A stretch of 64,000 bases of DNA from Paraburkholderia sp. (GCF_024281035.1 NZ_JAMXLH010000020.1:1-64000); one strand, 5' to 3'. Shown: positions 1 to 12,363, numbered from the stretch's first letter. Notes: a model not told the origin generated them from the letters alone. A program made the numbers and translations.

Positions 1-1559
1 GCGTGCTGCTGTTTCAGGATCTCGCGGTGGTGCCGCTGCTGATCATCATTGCGGCGCTCGGCGGCCGCTCGGAGAACCTGCTCAGCGCGCTCGGCGTCGC
101 GGCGATCAAGATCGTCGTGGCCCTCGCGCTGCTGCTGATCGTCGGGCAGCGCTTCATGACGCGCTGGTTCAACGTGGTCGCGCGGCGCCGCTCGCAGGAG
201 CTGTTCGTGCTGAACGTGCTGCTCGTCACGCTCGGCGCGGCCTTTATCACCGATAAATTCGGCCTTTCGCTTGCGCTCGGCGCGTTCATCGCGGGCATGT
301 TGATCGCCGAGACGCCGTACAAGCACCAGGTGGAAGAGGACATCAAGCCGTTTCGCGACGTGCTGCTCGGCCTCTTCTTCGTGACCACGGGCATGCTGCT
401 CAATCCGCACGTGATCTGGCAGCACCCGCTCATGGTGGGCGCGTTCCTGATCGGGCCGGTCGTGCTCAAGGCGGTGCTCATCACCGCGCTCACCCGCATC
501 TTTGGCGCCTCGCCGGGCGTCGCGATGCGCACGGGCCTCGGTCTCGCTCAGGCCGGCGAATTCGGCTTCGTGCTGCTGAACCTCATTCTGGACAAGCATC
601 TCGTCGATCCCACGCTGCTCCAGGCGATTCTCGCCGCGATGCTGCTCTCGATGCTCGCGGCGCCGTTCCTGATCCAGAACGCCGATCGCATCGTGCTGCG
701 CCTGTCGTCGACCGAATGGATGCAGCAGTCGCTGATGATGACGCGCATCGCCACGCAGAGCATCAAGCAAAGCGGCCACGTGATCGTCTGCGGCTACGGG
801 CGCGCCGGGCAGAACCTCGCGCGCATGCTCGAATACGAAGGGCTCTCGTATGTGGCGCTCGACCTCGACCCGGACCGTGTGACGGCGGCGGCGGCAGCGG
901 GCGAATCGGTGGTGTTCGGCGACGCGGCGCGGCGCGAGTCGCTCGTCGCGGCCGGTATTCACCGCGCGGCGGCGGTGGCGATCACCTACGCGAACACGCA
1001 GTCGGCGATGCGCGTGCTGCACCACATCCACGAACTGGAGCCGACGCTGCCCACGATCGTGCGCACCGTCGACGACGCCGATCTCGAACGCCTGCTCGCG
1101 GCGGGTGCAACCGAGGTGATTCCGGAGATCGTCGAGGGCAGTCTGATGCTCGCCTCGCACATGCTCGTGCTGATGGGCGTGCCGATGCGCCGCGTCGTGC
1201 GGCGCGTGGAAGAACTGCGCGACGAACGCTACAGCCTGCTGCGCGGCTATTTCCATGGCACCGACGATGTCGGCGAGGACGGCCACGAGCAGGTGCGGCT
1301 ACAATCCGTACCGGTCGATGCGCGCGCCGACGCCGTGGGCCGCACGCTTGCCGAACTGGGGCTGTACGACCTCGGCGTCGAGGTGACCGCGATCCGCCGG
1401 CATGGCATTCGCGGCGTCGAGCCGGATCCGTCGACGAAGCTGCGCGAAAACGACATCATCGTCATTCGCGGCCTGCCCGAGCACCTCGCCAAGGCCGAAG
1501 AACGGCTTTCGCGGCACCGCAAGGCCGGTGCCGGCGCGGCGGGGACGTCGGCGGCCTGA
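1..1559 (+). CDS. Kef-type monovalent cation:proton antiporter (CPA2), N-terminus cut by window edge
   Basis: CPA2 family K+/H+ antiporter of the inner membrane. The reading frame is already in transmembrane sequence at the window edge ([12 protein letters not shown], a conserved CPA2 stretch), so the first several helices lie outside the window and the GTG at position 3 is not a true start. Visible residues 1-230 are hydrophobic helices. A TrkA-N/RCK Rossmann domain begins near residue 259 ([11 protein letters not shown]), and a TrkA-C domain occupies about residues 425-505. The layout matches KefB/KefC/YbaL proteins, in which NAD(H) or a thiol adduct gates cation efflux. The specific ion and paralogue cannot be assigned. 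Confidence 0.9.
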   Translation, partial: VLLFQDLAVVPLLIIIAALGGRSENLLSALGVAAIKIVVALALLLIVGQRFMTRWFNVVARRRSQELFVLNVLLVTLGAAFITDKFGLSLALGAFIAGMLIAETPYKHQVEEDIKPFRDVLLGLFFVTTGMLLNPHVIWQHPLMVGAFLIGPVVLKAVLITALTRIFGASPGVAMRTGLGLAQAGEFGFVLLNLILDKHLVDPTLLQAILAAMLLSMLAAPFLIQNADRIVLRLSSTEWMQQSLMMTRIATQSIKQSGHVIVCGYGRAGQNLARMLEYEGLSYVALDLDPDRVTAAAAAGESVVFGDAARRESLVAAGIHRAAAVAITYANTQSAMRVLHHIHELEPTLPTIVRTVDDADLERLLAAGATEVIPEIVEGSLMLASHMLVLMGVPMRRVVRRVEELRDERYSLLRGYFHGTDDVGEDGHEQVRLQSVPVDARADAVGRTLAELGLYDLGVEVTAIRRHGIRGVEPDPSTKLRENDIIVIRGLPEHLAKAEERLSRHRKAGAGAAGTSAA

Positions 1560-1662
1560 ATGCGTCTGCCTGAATGTGCCTGCCTGCGCGCTTGTGCATC
1601 GGCGCCCAAACCCGAATCCAGCATTTTTGCTTTTATTAGCACTGACAATACCCGGAGAAATC

Positions 1663-2229
1663 ATGTCTAACGCACCTGCGAACGCGCCGGCCGAACCTGC
1701 GCAGTTGGTGAAGAACCTGATCCGCACGGTGCCCGACTGGCCTCAGCCGGGTGTGCAGTTTCGCGACATCACGCCGCTCATCGGCGACGCGAAAGGCCTG
1801 CGGATCCTGATCGACCTGTTCGTGGAGCGTTATGTCGACGCGAAGCTCGACTACGTCGCGGGTCTCGACGCGCGCGGCTTCATCATCGGGCCGATCGTTG
1901 CGTATGAACTGAACGTGGGCTTCATTCCGATCCGCAAGATCGGCAAGCTGCCGTACAAGACCGTGGCCGAGACCTACAAGCTCGAATACGGCGAATCGAC
2001 CGTCGAGATTCACGATGACGCCTGCCGCAAGGGCGACCGTGTCGTGATCGTCGACGATCTGATCGCGACGGGCGGCACGATGCTCGCGGGCAAGCTGCTG
2101 CTCGAGCGGCTCGGCGCGACGGTCGTCGAAGGTGCGGCGATCATCGACCTGCCCGACCTCGGCGGCTCGAAGCTGCTGACCGATGCCGGCCTGCCGCTTT
2201 TCACCATCACATCCTTCGGCGGACACTGA
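1663..2229 (+). CDS. apt: adenine phosphoribosyltransferase
   Basis: Cytoplasmic purine salvage enzyme: adenine + PRPP gives AMP + PPi. It has 188 aa, normal for the family. The PRPP-binding motif [14 protein letters not shown] is intact near residues 127-140, and the family stretches [13 protein letters not shown] and [10 protein letters not shown] are present. The frame is open further upstream, but the ATG at 1663 is preceded by GGAGA at 1654 and gives the normal N-terminus. The LysE-type gene begins 4 bp after the stop, which suggests co-transcription. Confidence 0.96.
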   Translation: MSNAPANAPAEPAQLVKNLIRTVPDWPQPGVQFRDITPLIGDAKGLRILIDLFVERYVDAKLDYVAGLDARGFIIGPIVAYELNVGFIPIRKIGKLPYKTVAETYKLEYGESTVEIHDDACRKGDRVVIVDDLIATGGTMLAGKLLLERLGATVVEGAAIIDLPDLGGSKLLTDAGLPLFTITSFGGH

Positions 2230-2233
2230 TCCC

Positions 2234-2848
2234 ATGCCCAATTTCGCGCTGTTTCTCGCGACGTCGATCGCCATCACCTTCGCGCCCGGCCCCGACAACC
2301 TCCAGGTGCTCGCGCGCGGCATTTCGCAGGGTCGCGCGGCGGGTCTCGTCGCGGCGCTCGGCTTCGCGGCCGGCGTGACGTTTCACACGACGCTCGCCGC
2401 GCTCGGCATCGCCGCGCTGCTGCGCTCGTCGCCGCTCGCGTTCCAGATCCTCAAGCTCGCGGGCGCCGCGTACCTCATCTGGATCGGCGTGAAGGCGCTC
2501 AGGAGCCAGGGGCTCGCCGCCGCGGGCGACCGCCCGCGTCAGCCGCTCTCGACGATCTTCCGCCAGAGCGTGCTCGGCAACATGATGAACCCGAAGGTCA
2601 CGCTGTTTTTCGTCGTGTTCCTGCCGCAGTTCGTCGATGCGCACGGCGCGCAGAGCGTGACGCTGCAGATGCTCGAACTCGGCCTCGCGTTCATGCTGCA
2701 GACCGTCGTCGCGTTCTCGATCATCGGCTTGTGCGCGGGAACCATCGGCGGCTGGCTCAAGCGCCGGCCGCGCGCGAGCGTGTGGCTCGACCGGCTCGCG
2801 GGCCTCACGTTCATCGGACTCGGCCTTCGTGTCGCGCTGCGCGACTGA
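2234..2848 (+). CDS. LysE/RhtB family amino acid exporter
   Basis: Inner-membrane exporter of 204 aa with about six predicted helices. The N-terminal family signature ITFAPGPDNLQVLARGISQG and the central NPKVTLFFVVFLPQFV segment are both visible. Family members export amino acids, homoserine lactone or related solutes; the substrate cannot be predicted. The ATG at 2234 was preferred to an upstream in-frame ATG because the latter lies inside apt and adds a non-hydrophobic leader. The gene starts 4 bp after apt and is followed closely by the Nudix gene, so the three probably form one transcript. Confidence 0.9.
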   Translation: MPNFALFLATSIAITFAPGPDNLQVLARGISQGRAAGLVAALGFAAGVTFHTTLAALGIAALLRSSPLAFQILKLAGAAYLIWIGVKALRSQGLAAAGDRPRQPLSTIFRQSVLGNMMNPKVTLFFVVFLPQFVDAHGAQSVTLQMLELGLAFMLQTVVAFSIIGLCAGTIGGWLKRRPRASVWLDRLAGLTFIGLGLRVALRD

Positions 2849-2894
2849 TTGCGCGACTGATCCGCTCCGCTGGAGCCTGCTGGAGCCTCCCACG

Positions 2895-3755
2895 ATGACC
2901 TTGCCTTGCATTAGCGCCGCGCGCCGCTTCGACGTGAGCGCCCATCTGCCGTTCTGGATCGGCGCCGAGCGCGTCGGCTGGATTCGCAAGACCGACGCCG
3001 CATTGCTCGCGCGCTGGCCCGACGTATTCGACGTGGACGGCGCGCGCGTGGCGATGTCGCCGGCGCTCGACAACCTGACTTCGCGCAGCGCGGCGCTCGG
3101 CGCGGTAATCGGCGCGCTTGCGGCAGACGGTCGCATCCCGGGCTGGCGCGACGAAACCTACGCGATCCGCAACGCCTTCGATGCGCCGCCGCTCGCGTAT
3201 ATCGAGCGCGCCGCGTCGCGCTTTTTCGGGACGATGACCTGGGCGGTGCATCTGAACGGCGTCGTAGAATATGCGGGCCCGGCTTCCCCCGGCGCGCCGC
3301 AGCTATGGATCGCGCGCCGCAGCGACACCAAGGCCACCGACCCCGGCATGCTCGACAACGTCGTCGCGGGCGGCATTGGCTGGGGCTTCGGCATCGAGGC
3401 CACGATCGTCAAGGAATGCTGGGAAGAGGCGGGCATCGCGGCCGAGCTCGCGCAGCGCGCCCGCGCCGGCCGCACGGTGCACGTGCTGCAATCGCTGCCC
3501 GAGGGCACGCAGGCCGAGCAGGTCTTCGTCTACGATCTCGCGCTGCCCGAGGATTTCGTTCCGCACAATCAGGACGGCGAAGTCGGCGAGCACCGGCTGG
3601 CGCGCATCGACGAAGCCGCGCGCTGGATCGAAGAGGGTGCGATGACCGTGGATGCGAGTCTCGCGACGCTCGACTGCCTGCTGCGCCGCCACTGGATCGA
3701 CGAAGACGCGTGCGAAGGCATCGCCGCGATCTTCGAGCCGCCGACGCTGTCGTAG
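2895..3755 (+). CDS. DUF4743/Nudix hydrolase
   Basis: Protein of 286 aa with an N-terminal DUF4743 region (about residues 10-125) and a C-terminal Nudix domain. The Nudix box is recognisable around GFGIEATIVKECWEEAGI, with Lys in place of the usual Arg before the first catalytic Glu; I recall this as common in the DUF4743 subgroup related to fungal and plant proteins. Nudix enzymes cleave nucleoside diphosphates linked to another group; the substrate here is unknown. The ATG at 2895 follows GGAGCC and removes an arginine-rich upstream extension. The stop codon lies inside a 12-bp tandem repeat (see 3749-3796). Confidence 0.85.
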   Translation: MTLPCISAARRFDVSAHLPFWIGAERVGWIRKTDAALLARWPDVFDVDGARVAMSPALDNLTSRSAALGAVIGALAADGRIPGWRDETYAIRNAFDAPPLAYIERAASRFFGTMTWAVHLNGVVEYAGPASPGAPQLWIARRSDTKATDPGMLDNVVAGGIGWGFGIEATIVKECWEEAGIAAELAQRARAGRTVHVLQSLPEGTQAEQVFVYDLALPEDFVPHNQDGEVGEHRLARIDEAARWIEEGAMTVDASLATLDCLLRRHWIDEDACEGIAAIFEPPTLS

Positions 3756-3796
3756 TCACTGTCGCAGTTACTGTCGCAGTTACCGTCGCAGTTACC
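3749..3796 (+). repeat. 12-bp tandem repeat over the Nudix stop codon
   Basis: Four head-to-tail copies of a 12-bp unit, GTCGCAGTTAC(C/T). The last three (3761-3796) are nearly identical and the first (3749-3760) is degenerate. In the Nudix reading frame the unit reads Ser-Gln-Leu-Leu/Pro. The degenerate copy carries TAG where the other copies have CAG, so the stop codon is part of the array. The next in-frame stop follows the last copy at 3798. Confidence 0.85.
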
Positions 3797-3845
3797 GTGA
3801 AAGGGCGCGGCGATTTCCCTGAAATACGAAGGAGTTACGCGGGTC

Positions 3846-4715
3846 ATGTCGACCGATCACAGCTTTATTCTCAAACTGTCGTGCGCCGACCGGCCGGGCA
3901 TCGTGCATGCCGTGTCGGGTTTTCTGTTCGAGCGCGGCGGCAATATTCTCGATTCGGCGCAGTTCGGCGACAGTCACACGGGTGAGTTCTTCATGCGCGT
4001 CCACTTCCAGCAGGTGGGCGGCGATGCGGGCCTCGAAGGGCTGCGTGCGTCATTCGCGCCGCTCGCGCAGGAATTCGGCATGCGCTGGGAACTGCACGAC
4101 GCGAACGTGAAGCCGCGCGTCGTCATCATGGTTTCGAAGATCGGCCACTGCCTGAACGACCTGCTGTTCCGTTACCGTACGGGCCAGCTGCCGATCGAGA
4201 TCCCGGCGATCATCTCGAACCACAAGGAGTTCTACCAGCTCGCCGCCAGCTACAACATTCCGTTCCATCATTTCCCGCTGCTCGGCGGCACGCCGGAGGC
4301 GAAGGCCGCGCAGGAAGCGCGCGTGCTGGAGGTGGTGGAAAGCGAGCGCGCCGATCTCGTGGTGCTCGCGCGCTACATGCAGATCCTGTCGCCGCAACTG
4401 TGCGACTCGCTCGCGGGTCGCGCGATCAACATCCATCACTCGTTCCTGCCGAGCTTCAAGGGCGCGAAGCCGTACTACCAGGCATTCGACCGCGGCGTGA
4501 AGCTGATCGGCGCGACCGCGCACTACGTGACGACGCACCTCGACGAAGGTCCGATCATCGAGCAGGAAGTGGAGCGCGTCGACCACAGCATGACACCGGA
4601 TCAGTTGACGGCGATTGGCCGCGACGTCGAGTGCGTGACGCTCGCGCGCGCCGTGAAGTGGCACGTCGAACATCGCATCGTGCTCAACGGCAGCAAGACG
4701 GTGGTGTTCCGCTAG
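3846..4715 (+). CDS. purU: formyltetrahydrofolate deformylase
   Basis: Hydrolyses 10-formyl-THF to formate and THF, balancing one-carbon pools and supplying formate for purine synthesis. It has 289 aa: an N-terminal ACT domain (about 7-85, starting FILKLSCADRPGIVHAVSGF) and a formyltransferase-fold catalytic domain (about 93-289). The catalytic region INIHHSFLPSFKGAKPY and the downstream TAHYVTTHLDEGPII contain the conserved Asn, His and Asp expected for PurU. An AAGGAG at 3829 precedes the ATG with a rather long spacer. A strong hairpin terminator follows. Confidence 0.95.
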   Translation: MSTDHSFILKLSCADRPGIVHAVSGFLFERGGNILDSAQFGDSHTGEFFMRVHFQQVGGDAGLEGLRASFAPLAQEFGMRWELHDANVKPRVVIMVSKIGHCLNDLLFRYRTGQLPIEIPAIISNHKEFYQLAASYNIPFHHFPLLGGTPEAKAAQEARVLEVVESERADLVVLARYMQILSPQLCDSLAGRAINIHHSFLPSFKGAKPYYQAFDRGVKLIGATAHYVTTHLDEGPIIEQEVERVDHSMTPDQLTAIGRDVECVTLARAVKWHVEHRIVLNGSKTVVFR

Positions 4716-4766
4716 GCTTCAGCGCGCTGCGCGCCCGCGAAAACAGGGTGTAAAGCAACAGACGTA

Positions 4767-4801
4767 AAAAAACCGGCAGTCCGCAAGGACGCCGGTTTTT
4801 T
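4767..4801. terminator. bidirectional intrinsic terminator
   Basis: Hairpin with arms AAAACCGGC (4770-4778) and GCCGGTTTT (4792-4800), continued inside by GTCC-GCAA-GGAC. T-runs follow on both strands, so it can end both purU and the convergent permease gene. Confidence 0.9.
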
Positions 4802-4814
4802 GTTGCGGCCGCAT

Positions 4815-5900
4815 TCAAACGAGCCGCAGATAAATCAGTTCCCGCTTGATATACGCGTAGAAAATGGGTGCGGCCACGACGCCCTGGATGCCGAATGCGG
4901 CCTCCATCACGAGCATGGCGACGAGCAGTTCCCACGTGCGCGCCTCGATCTGGCCGCCGACGATGCGCGCGTTCAGGAAGTATTCGAGCTTGTGGATCAC
5001 GATCAGGAACACGAGCGCGGAGATCGCGGCGGGCAGGCTCACCGTGAGCGCGATGGCCGCGATCAGCGTGTTCGAGATCAGGTTGCCGATCACGGGCAGC
5101 AGGCCGACCACGAACGTCACCACGACGAGCGTCTTCGCAAGCGGCAGCCGCGAGTGAAAGAGCGGCAGGACGAGCAGCAGCATGAGGGCCGTGAACACCG
5201 TGTTGATGGCCGAGATCTTCACCTGGGCGAAGACGATGCGGCGAAACGCGTCGGCGAAGCGCGCGACGCGCGTGACGAACGCGGTGGAAAGCGGCAGACG
5301 CTGCGTGTTCTTTTGCGCGCCGATGGCGATGATCGCGCCGATGATCATGCCGATCAGGATATGCCCGAAAATGCGCGCGGCATTCTTGCCGCCCTGGCCC
5401 AGCTGGTTGGCATGCTCGTGCATGAGCGCGACGGCCCTGAGCTTCAACTGGTCGACGTCCACCGGCAGGTAAGCGGCGACGGCCTCCGGAATGCGACCGC
5501 GCGCCTGGTCGACGAAGGACATCATCTGGGTCATGACCTGCTGGACGCTCGGCACGTCGTGCTCGAAGTGCTCGATGACGCCGACGATAAGCCCCGTCAG
5601 CGTGCCGACGATCACGATCGAGACGAGCACCACCGACGCCCAGCGCGCGCGCTGGCTCGACATGCGCCGCTCGATGAACGGTGCGATGGTGTGAACCAGC
5701 TGGTAGACGAGCATGCCCGCGAGGAGCGCCCCGAGCAGTTTCAGGTACAGCACGGTCCACAAGCCGCCGATCGCGACGATGTAGCTGCCGATTTCGACGG
5801 CCGAGAGATTCGGCAGGCTCATGTCGCTCGTCAGCCGGACCGCCCGCGGCCTGAGGTCGCGCACCTGTTTTTCGTCTGTCGCTTCGCTGCGCTTGACCAT
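4815..5900 (-). CDS. AI-2E family transporter (PerM/UPF0118)
   Basis: Polytopic inner-membrane protein of 361 aa in the PerM/TqsA/UPF0118 family. It has hydrophobic helices at about residues 37-75, a paired segment near 85-110, a soluble middle region (about 120-205), and a C-terminal block of helices with the family stretch LPVIGNLISNTLIAAIALT. Some members export autoinducer-2 or act as Na+/H+ antiporters; the function here is undetermined. It starts at the ATG at 5900 after a charged 30-residue N-terminus. It is convergent with purU and shares the terminator with it. Confidence 0.88.
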   Translation of the reverse strand: MVKRSEATDEKQVRDLRPRAVRLTSDMSLPNLSAVEIGSYIVAIGGLWTVLYLKLLGALLAGMLVYQLVHTIAPFIERRMSSQRARWASVVLVSIVIVGTLTGLIVGVIEHFEHDVPSVQQVMTQMMSFVDQARGRIPEAVAAYLPVDVDQLKLRAVALMHEHANQLGQGGKNAARIFGHILIGMIIGAIIAIGAQKNTQRLPLSTAFVTRVARFADAFRRIVFAQVKISAINTVFTALMLLLVLPLFHSRLPLAKTLVVVTFVVGLLPVIGNLISNTLIAAIALTVSLPAAISALVFLIVIHKLEYFLNARIVGGQIEARTWELLVAMLVMEAAFGIQGVVAAPIFYAYIKRELIYLRLV

Positions 5901-6008
5901 GATCCGTGTATCCCGTTTCCAGATCAGCAGGAACGCTAAATTCCCCTGATTCGCTGCCTTGTTGTTGGTGCCCGCACACGTTGCCGCGTGCTCCCCCGGG
6001 CAACTGCC

Positions 6009-8924
6009 CTATTTCCCCGCCGACGTTGCCAGCGCATCGGATTGCCGTTTGAGCAGCGGCGCAAGGTACCGTCCGGTAAAGCTCGCCTTCGACTTCACGA
6101 CCTGCTCGGGTGTGCCCTGGGCGACGATCTGGCCGCCGCCCGCGCCGCCTTCGGGGCCCATGTCCACGATCCAGTCGGCAGTTTTGATGACATCGAGATT
6201 ATGCTCGATGATGACCACCGTGTTGCCCTGGTCGCGGAGCCGGTGAATCACCTCCAGCAACAGCGCGATGTCGTGGAAGTGCAGGCCCGTGGTCGGCTCG
6301 TCGAGTATATACAGCGTGCGGCCGGTGTCACGCTTGGATAGCTCGAGCGAGAGCTTCACGCGCTGCGCCTCGCCGCCCGAGAGCGTCGTGGCCGACTGGC
6401 CGAGCCGGATATAGCCGAGACCGACGTCGAGCAGCGTTTTCAGCTTGCGCGCCACGACCGGCACGGCCTTGAAGAAGCCGTAGGCCTGCTCGACGGTCAT
6501 GTCGAGCACTTCGCTGATGTTTTTGCCCTTGTACTGCACTTCGAGCGTTTCGCGGTTGTAGCGCTTGCCGTGGCAGACGTCGCACGGGACGTACACGTCC
6601 GGCAGGAAGTGCATTTCCACCTTGAGAACGCCGTCGCCTTGACAGGTTTCGCAGCGCCCGCCCTTCACATTGAACGAGAAGCGGCCCGGATCGTACCCGC
6701 GCTCCTTGGCCGCAGGCACGCCCGCGAACAGCTCGCGGATCGGCGTGAAGAGGCCCGTGTAGGTGGCCGGGTTCGAGCGCGGCGTGCGACCGATGGGCGA
6801 CTGGTCGACGTTGATGACCTTGTCGAAGTGCTCCATGCCCTCGATCGCCTCGAACGGCGCCGGTTGTGCCGACGAGCCGTACAGATGCTGTGCGACCGCG
6901 TGATAGAGCGTGTCGTTGATGAGCGTCGATTTGCCGGAGCCCGAGACGCCCGTGACGCAGGTGAGCAGGCCGACGGGCAGGTCGAGCGTCACGCGCTTGA
7001 GGTTGTTGCCGTGCGCCTCGACGATGCGCAGGCGGCGCTCGTCGGGTTCCCTGCGCTCGTCCGGGTAGTCGATGCGGCGCGCGCCCGAGAGGTACTGGCC
7101 GGTCATCGACGCCGGGTCGCTCTCCACTTCCTCCGGCGTGCCCTGGGCGATCACCATGCCGCCATGCTCGCCCGCGCCCGGGCCCATGTCGACGACATAA
7201 TCGGCCATGCGGATCATGTCCTCGTCGTGCTCGACGACGATCACGGAATTGCCGAGGTCGCGCAGGTGCTTGAGCGTGGCGATCAGGCGGTCGTTATCGC
7301 GCTGATGCAGGCCGATGGACGGCTCGTCGAGCACGTACATCACGCCGGTGAGGCCCGAGCCGATCTGCGAAGCGAGGCGGATGCGCTGCGCTTCGCCGCC
7401 CGAGAGCGTTTCCGCGCTGCGATCGAGCGAGAGATAGTCGAGACCCACGTTGTTCAGGAACATCAGGCGCGCGACGATTTCCTTCACGACCTTATCGGCG
7501 ATTTCGCGCTTCGCGCCTTCGAGCCGCAGCGTCTGGAAGTAGCCGAGCGTATCGCGCAGGGGCCAGCTACTCACCTCGTAGATGCCGCGCGCGTCGCCGG
7601 CCGCGCCCGCATTGGTGCCCGCGTTTGAACCGATCCGCACGAAACGCGCTTCGCGGCGCAGCCGCGTGCCTTCGCAGTGCGGGCAGGCCTGGTTGTTCTG
7701 GTACTTCGAGAGTTCTTCGCGCACGGCGACCGAATCGGTCTCGCGGTAGCGGCGTTCGAGGTTCGGGATGATCCCTTCGAATACGTGCGCGCGCACCGAA
7801 GTGCGGCCGCGCTCGTTGATGTACGAGAACGGAATCTCTTCCTTGCCCGAGCCGTAGAGCAGGATCTTGCGCACGTTCTCGGGCAGATCCTCGACAGCGG
7901 TGTCGATGTCGAAATCGTAGAACGCCGCGAGGCTCTGCAGCATCTGGAAGTAGAACTGGTTGCGCCGGTCCCAGCCCTTCACCGCGCCCGCCGCGAGCGA
8001 CAGCGACGGATGCGCGACCACGCGCTTCGGATCGAAGAACGTGATCTGGCCGAGGCCGTCGCATTCCGGGCACGCGCCCATCGGGTTGTTGAACGAGAAA
8101 AGACGCGGTTCCAGTTCGGGAATCGAGTACGAGCAGATCGGGCACGCGAACTTCGAACTGAACAGGTGCTGCTTGCCCGTGTCCATTTCGAGTGCGATGG
8201 CGCGGCCTTCGGCGAGGCGCAGCGCCGTCTCGAACGATTCGGCAAGGCGCTGCTTCATGTCGCCGCGCACCTTCAGCCGGTCCACGACCACGTCGATGCT
8301 GTGCCGCTCGCTCTTCTTGAGCTTCGGCAGCGACTCGACTTCGTAGATCTTCGCCTCGCCCTCATTGGCCGTGCCGCCGCCCGAGCGCACGCGAAAACGC
8401 ACGAAGCCCTGGGCCTGCATGTCGTCGAAGAGCTCGGTGTGCTCGCCCTTGCGGTCGGCGACCACGGGCGCGAGGATCATCAGCTTGGTATCTTCGGGCA
8501 GCGCGAGCGCGGCATCCACCATCTGCGAGACGCTTTGGGCTTCGAGCGCGATTTCGTGGTCGGGGCAGTAGGGCGTTCCGACGCGCGCGAATAAAAGACG
8601 CAGGTAATCGTGGATTTCCGTGACGGTGCCGACGGTCGAGCGCGGATTGTGCGACGTCGCTTTCTGCTCGATGGAAATAGCCGGTGACAGACCCTCGATC
8701 AAATCGACGTCCGGCTTTTCCATGAGCTGCAGAAACTGGCGCGCGTAGGCCGAGAGGCTTTCCACATAACGCCGCTGGCCCTCCGCATAAAGCGTATCGA
8801 ACGCAAGCGACGATTTACCCGAACCCGAAAGCCCGGTGATGACTACGAGCTGGTGGCGCGGCAGGTCCAGATTGACGTTCTTCAGGTTGTGGGTTCGGGC
8901 CCCACGGATACGGATTTGTTCCAT
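6009..8924 (-). CDS. uvrA: excinuclease ABC subunit A
   Basis: DNA-damage recognition ATPase of nucleotide excision repair, 971 aa. The first Walker A is GLSGSGKSS near residue 31 and the second is GVSGSGKST in the C-terminal half. Both ABC signature regions (TLSGGEAQR) are present. Zinc-binding cysteines appear as [13 protein letters not shown]...CPEC and CETCQGDG...[11 protein letters not shown] small Gly/Ala/Asn-rich insertion ([14 protein letters not shown]) sits in the first half after RREARFVRI. This is about 30 residues longer than the E. coli protein. It is divergent from the MFS gene at 9361. No clear CTGT-N8-ACAG LexA box was found upstream. Confidence 0.97.
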   Translation of the reverse strand: MEQIRIRGARTHNLKNVNLDLPRHQLVVITGLSGSGKSSLAFDTLYAEGQRRYVESLSAYARQFLQLMEKPDVDLIEGLSPAISIEQKATSHNPRSTVGTVTEIHDYLRLLFARVGTPYCPDHEIALEAQSVSQMVDAALALPEDTKLMILAPVVADRKGEHTELFDDMQAQGFVRFRVRSGGGTANEGEAKIYEVESLPKLKKSERHSIDVVVDRLKVRGDMKQRLAESFETALRLAEGRAIALEMDTGKQHLFSSKFACPICSYSIPELEPRLFSFNNPMGACPECDGLGQITFFDPKRVVAHPSLSLAAGAVKGWDRRNQFYFQMLQSLAAFYDFDIDTAVEDLPENVRKILLYGSGKEEIPFSYINERGRTSVRAHVFEGIIPNLERRYRETDSVAVREELSKYQNNQACPHCEGTRLRREARFVRIGSNAGTNAGAAGDARGIYEVSSWPLRDTLGYFQTLRLEGAKREIADKVVKEIVARLMFLNNVGLDYLSLDRSAETLSGGEAQRIRLASQIGSGLTGVMYVLDEPSIGLHQRDNDRLIATLKHLRDLGNSVIVVEHDEDMIRMADYVVDMGPGAGEHGGMVIAQGTPEEVESDPASMTGQYLSGARRIDYPDERREPDERRLRIVEAHGNNLKRVTLDLPVGLLTCVTGVSGSGKSTLINDTLYHAVAQHLYGSSAQPAPFEAIEGMEHFDKVINVDQSPIGRTPRSNPATYTGLFTPIRELFAGVPAAKERGYDPGRFSFNVKGGRCETCQGDGVLKVEMHFLPDVYVPCDVCHGKRYNRETLEVQYKGKNISEVLDMTVEQAYGFFKAVPVVARKLKTLLDVGLGYIRLGQSATTLSGGEAQRVKLSLELSKRDTGRTLYILDEPTTGLHFHDIALLLEVIHRLRDQGNTVVIIEHNLDVIKTADWIVDMGPEGGAGGGQIVAQGTPEQVVKSKASFTGRYLAPLLKRQSDALATSAGK

Positions 8925-9360
8925 GAACCTGCAGCAGAAGGGAAGGCTAAACCTGCTACTATAACGACTTTTCCAGACCGCCGTTACGGCTTGCTGACGG
9001 TCTTTAAAGGCTCTTGAAAGGTAATGCCGCGGGTGCGGTTACCGGTACTGCAATGAGCACTGGTATGAGAACTGCGGTCACTGCCCAGACAACTGCCGAG
9101 ACCACTGCTTTGGTCAAACCTGGCGTGCCGTTGTTCCTGCATCGCAGATGGGGCGTTCGCGTGCTGTTGCAAGACGGCGCCGAAAGCACCGGAAGCACCG
9201 GAGGAACCCCGCGCGGCACGGGCGCACGTTGCACCGCGCCGCGCGAGGATGCCGGAGCCGCAGGGGTGTCAAGCCGGGAGCCATTACGGCAATAACGAAG
9301 TCCGCGCTCGCCTCGTTCCATTTCCGCGGGCAGCGGCAGCCTAATCAGACCATCTCTCCG
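8925..9360. other. uvrA/MFS divergent intergenic region
   Basis: 436 bp between divergent genes. It contains a possible uvrA promoter area near 8950-8990 and short imperfect repeats (GAAGCACCG twice near 9181-9200). Open frames here have no family resemblance and are judged non-coding. No SOS box was recognised. Confidence 0.5.
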
Positions 9361-10548
9361 ATGTCCAATCCGTCCGCCACTTCATCACGCATGTCCGCGC
9401 CCGAGTTGCGCGCGACCGTGTCGCTCGCTGCGATCTTCGCGCTGCGCATGCTGGGCCTTTTCATGATCATGCCGGTGTTTTCGGTTTACGCGAAAACGAT
9501 CCCCGGCGGCGACAACGTGCTGCTGGTCGGCATCGCGCTCGGCGCTTACGGCGTCACGCAATCGCTTCTCTACATATTCTACGGCTGGCTCTCCGACCGG
9601 ATCGGGCGCAAACCCGTGATCGCCTCGGGGCTCGTGATCTTCGCACTCGGCAGCTTCGTCGCCGCGTTCGCGCACGACATCAACTGGATCATCGTCGGCC
9701 GGGTGATTCAGGGCATGGGCGCGGTGTCGTCCGCGGTGATCGCGTTCATTGCCGACCTCACCGCCGAAGAGCACCGCACCAAGGCCATGGCGATGGTGGG
9801 CGGCTCGATCGGCATTTCGTTCGCGGTCGCCATTGTGGGCGCACCGATCGTGTTTCACTGGGTCGGCATGAGCGGGCTTTTCACGCTGGTCGGCGTGTTC
9901 TCGATCCTCGCGGTGGGCGTCGTGCTCTGGGTGGTGCCCGATGCGCCCAAGCCCGTGCACGTGCGCGCGCCCTTTGCCGAGGTACTGCACAACGTCGAGC
10001 TGCTGCGCCTGAACTACGGCGTGCTCGTGCTGCACGCGACGCAGACGGCGCTCTTCCTCGTGGTGCCGCGCCTGCTCGTCGATGCGGGCCTGCCGGTCTC
10101 GTCGCACTGGATGATCTATCTGCCGGTGATGGGTCTCGCATTCGTGATGATGGTCCCGGCCATCATCGTCGCCGAAAAGCAGGGCAAGATGAAGGCGGTG
10201 CTCGTCAGCGCGATTGCGCTCATCCTGATCGGCCAGTTGCTGCTCGGCTCGCTCGCGCACACGCTGACGATCGTCGGCGCGGTGCTCTTCATCTACTTCC
10301 TCGGCTTCAATATCCTGGAAGCGTCGCAGCCGTCGCTCGTCTCGAAGCTCGCGCCGGGCGCGCGCAAGGGCGCGGCCACGGGCGTGTACAACACCACGCA
10401 GTCCATCGGGCTCGCGCTCGGCGGCGTGGTCGGCGGCTGGCTGCTCAAGCATGGTGGCGCAAGCACGGTGTTCTATACGTGCTCCGGGCTCGTCCTGTCC
10501 TGGCTGATTGTCGCGGCCAACATGAAGGCGCCGCCCAAGCGCGCCTGA
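9361..10548 (+). CDS. MFS transporter (YajR-like)
   Basis: Major facilitator superfamily transporter of 395 aa with about 12 helices. Motif A is visible as YGWLSDRIGRKPVI after helix 2, and GRVIQGMGAVSSAVIAFIADLT matches helix 4 of drug-efflux members. The overall pattern resembles YajR without its C-terminal domain. The ATG at 9361 gives a short N-terminus before the first helix; the frame extends upstream but with Arg-rich sequence typical of non-coding high-GC DNA. In many Burkholderia genomes this gene sits between uvrA and ssb (recalled, not checked here). The substrate is unknown. Confidence 0.85.
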   Translation: MSNPSATSSRMSAPELRATVSLAAIFALRMLGLFMIMPVFSVYAKTIPGGDNVLLVGIALGAYGVTQSLLYIFYGWLSDRIGRKPVIASGLVIFALGSFVAAFAHDINWIIVGRVIQGMGAVSSAVIAFIADLTAEEHRTKAMAMVGGSIGISFAVAIVGAPIVFHWVGMSGLFTLVGVFSILAVGVVLWVVPDAPKPVHVRAPFAEVLHNVELLRLNYGVLVLHATQTALFLVVPRLLVDAGLPVSSHWMIYLPVMGLAFVMMVPAIIVAEKQGKMKAVLVSAIALILIGQLLLGSLAHTLTIVGAVLFIYFLGFNILEASQPSLVSKLAPGARKGAATGVYNTTQSIGLALGGVVGGWLLKHGGASTVFYTCSGLVLSWLIVAANMKAPPKRA

Positions 10549-10694
10549 TACCGGCACAAGGGTATTATTGGCGCCAAGGCGCTCCGCGCGAGCGGAAGAC
10601 ACCCGCCTTGCGCGCGCCGCTCACGGCTCGCACCCTCAACGCGTTTTTCGGCGGTCTGCCAGGACCGAACCGGGGAACCGATCGCGGGGCCATC

Positions 10695-12302
<1,608 letters not shown>

Positions 12303-12363
12303 CCTCGCGAGTGACGACTCCAGACGATGTGCCGCGTGCCGGTGCCTTGCCTGCCGGTCACGA

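Noticed and set aside
4800..5939. Long plus-strand open frame (379 codons)
   Set aside because: It lies opposite the AI-2E transporter gene and is rich in Asp/Arg/His, the usual shadow of a high-GC gene.
6570..8594. Long plus-strand frames opposite uvrA
   Set aside because: Composition is shadow-like (Arg/Ala/Val/His) and the opposite strand has a complete UvrA.
8925..9360. LexA/SOS box for uvrA
   Set aside because: No CTGT-N8-ACAG or close variant was found by eye.
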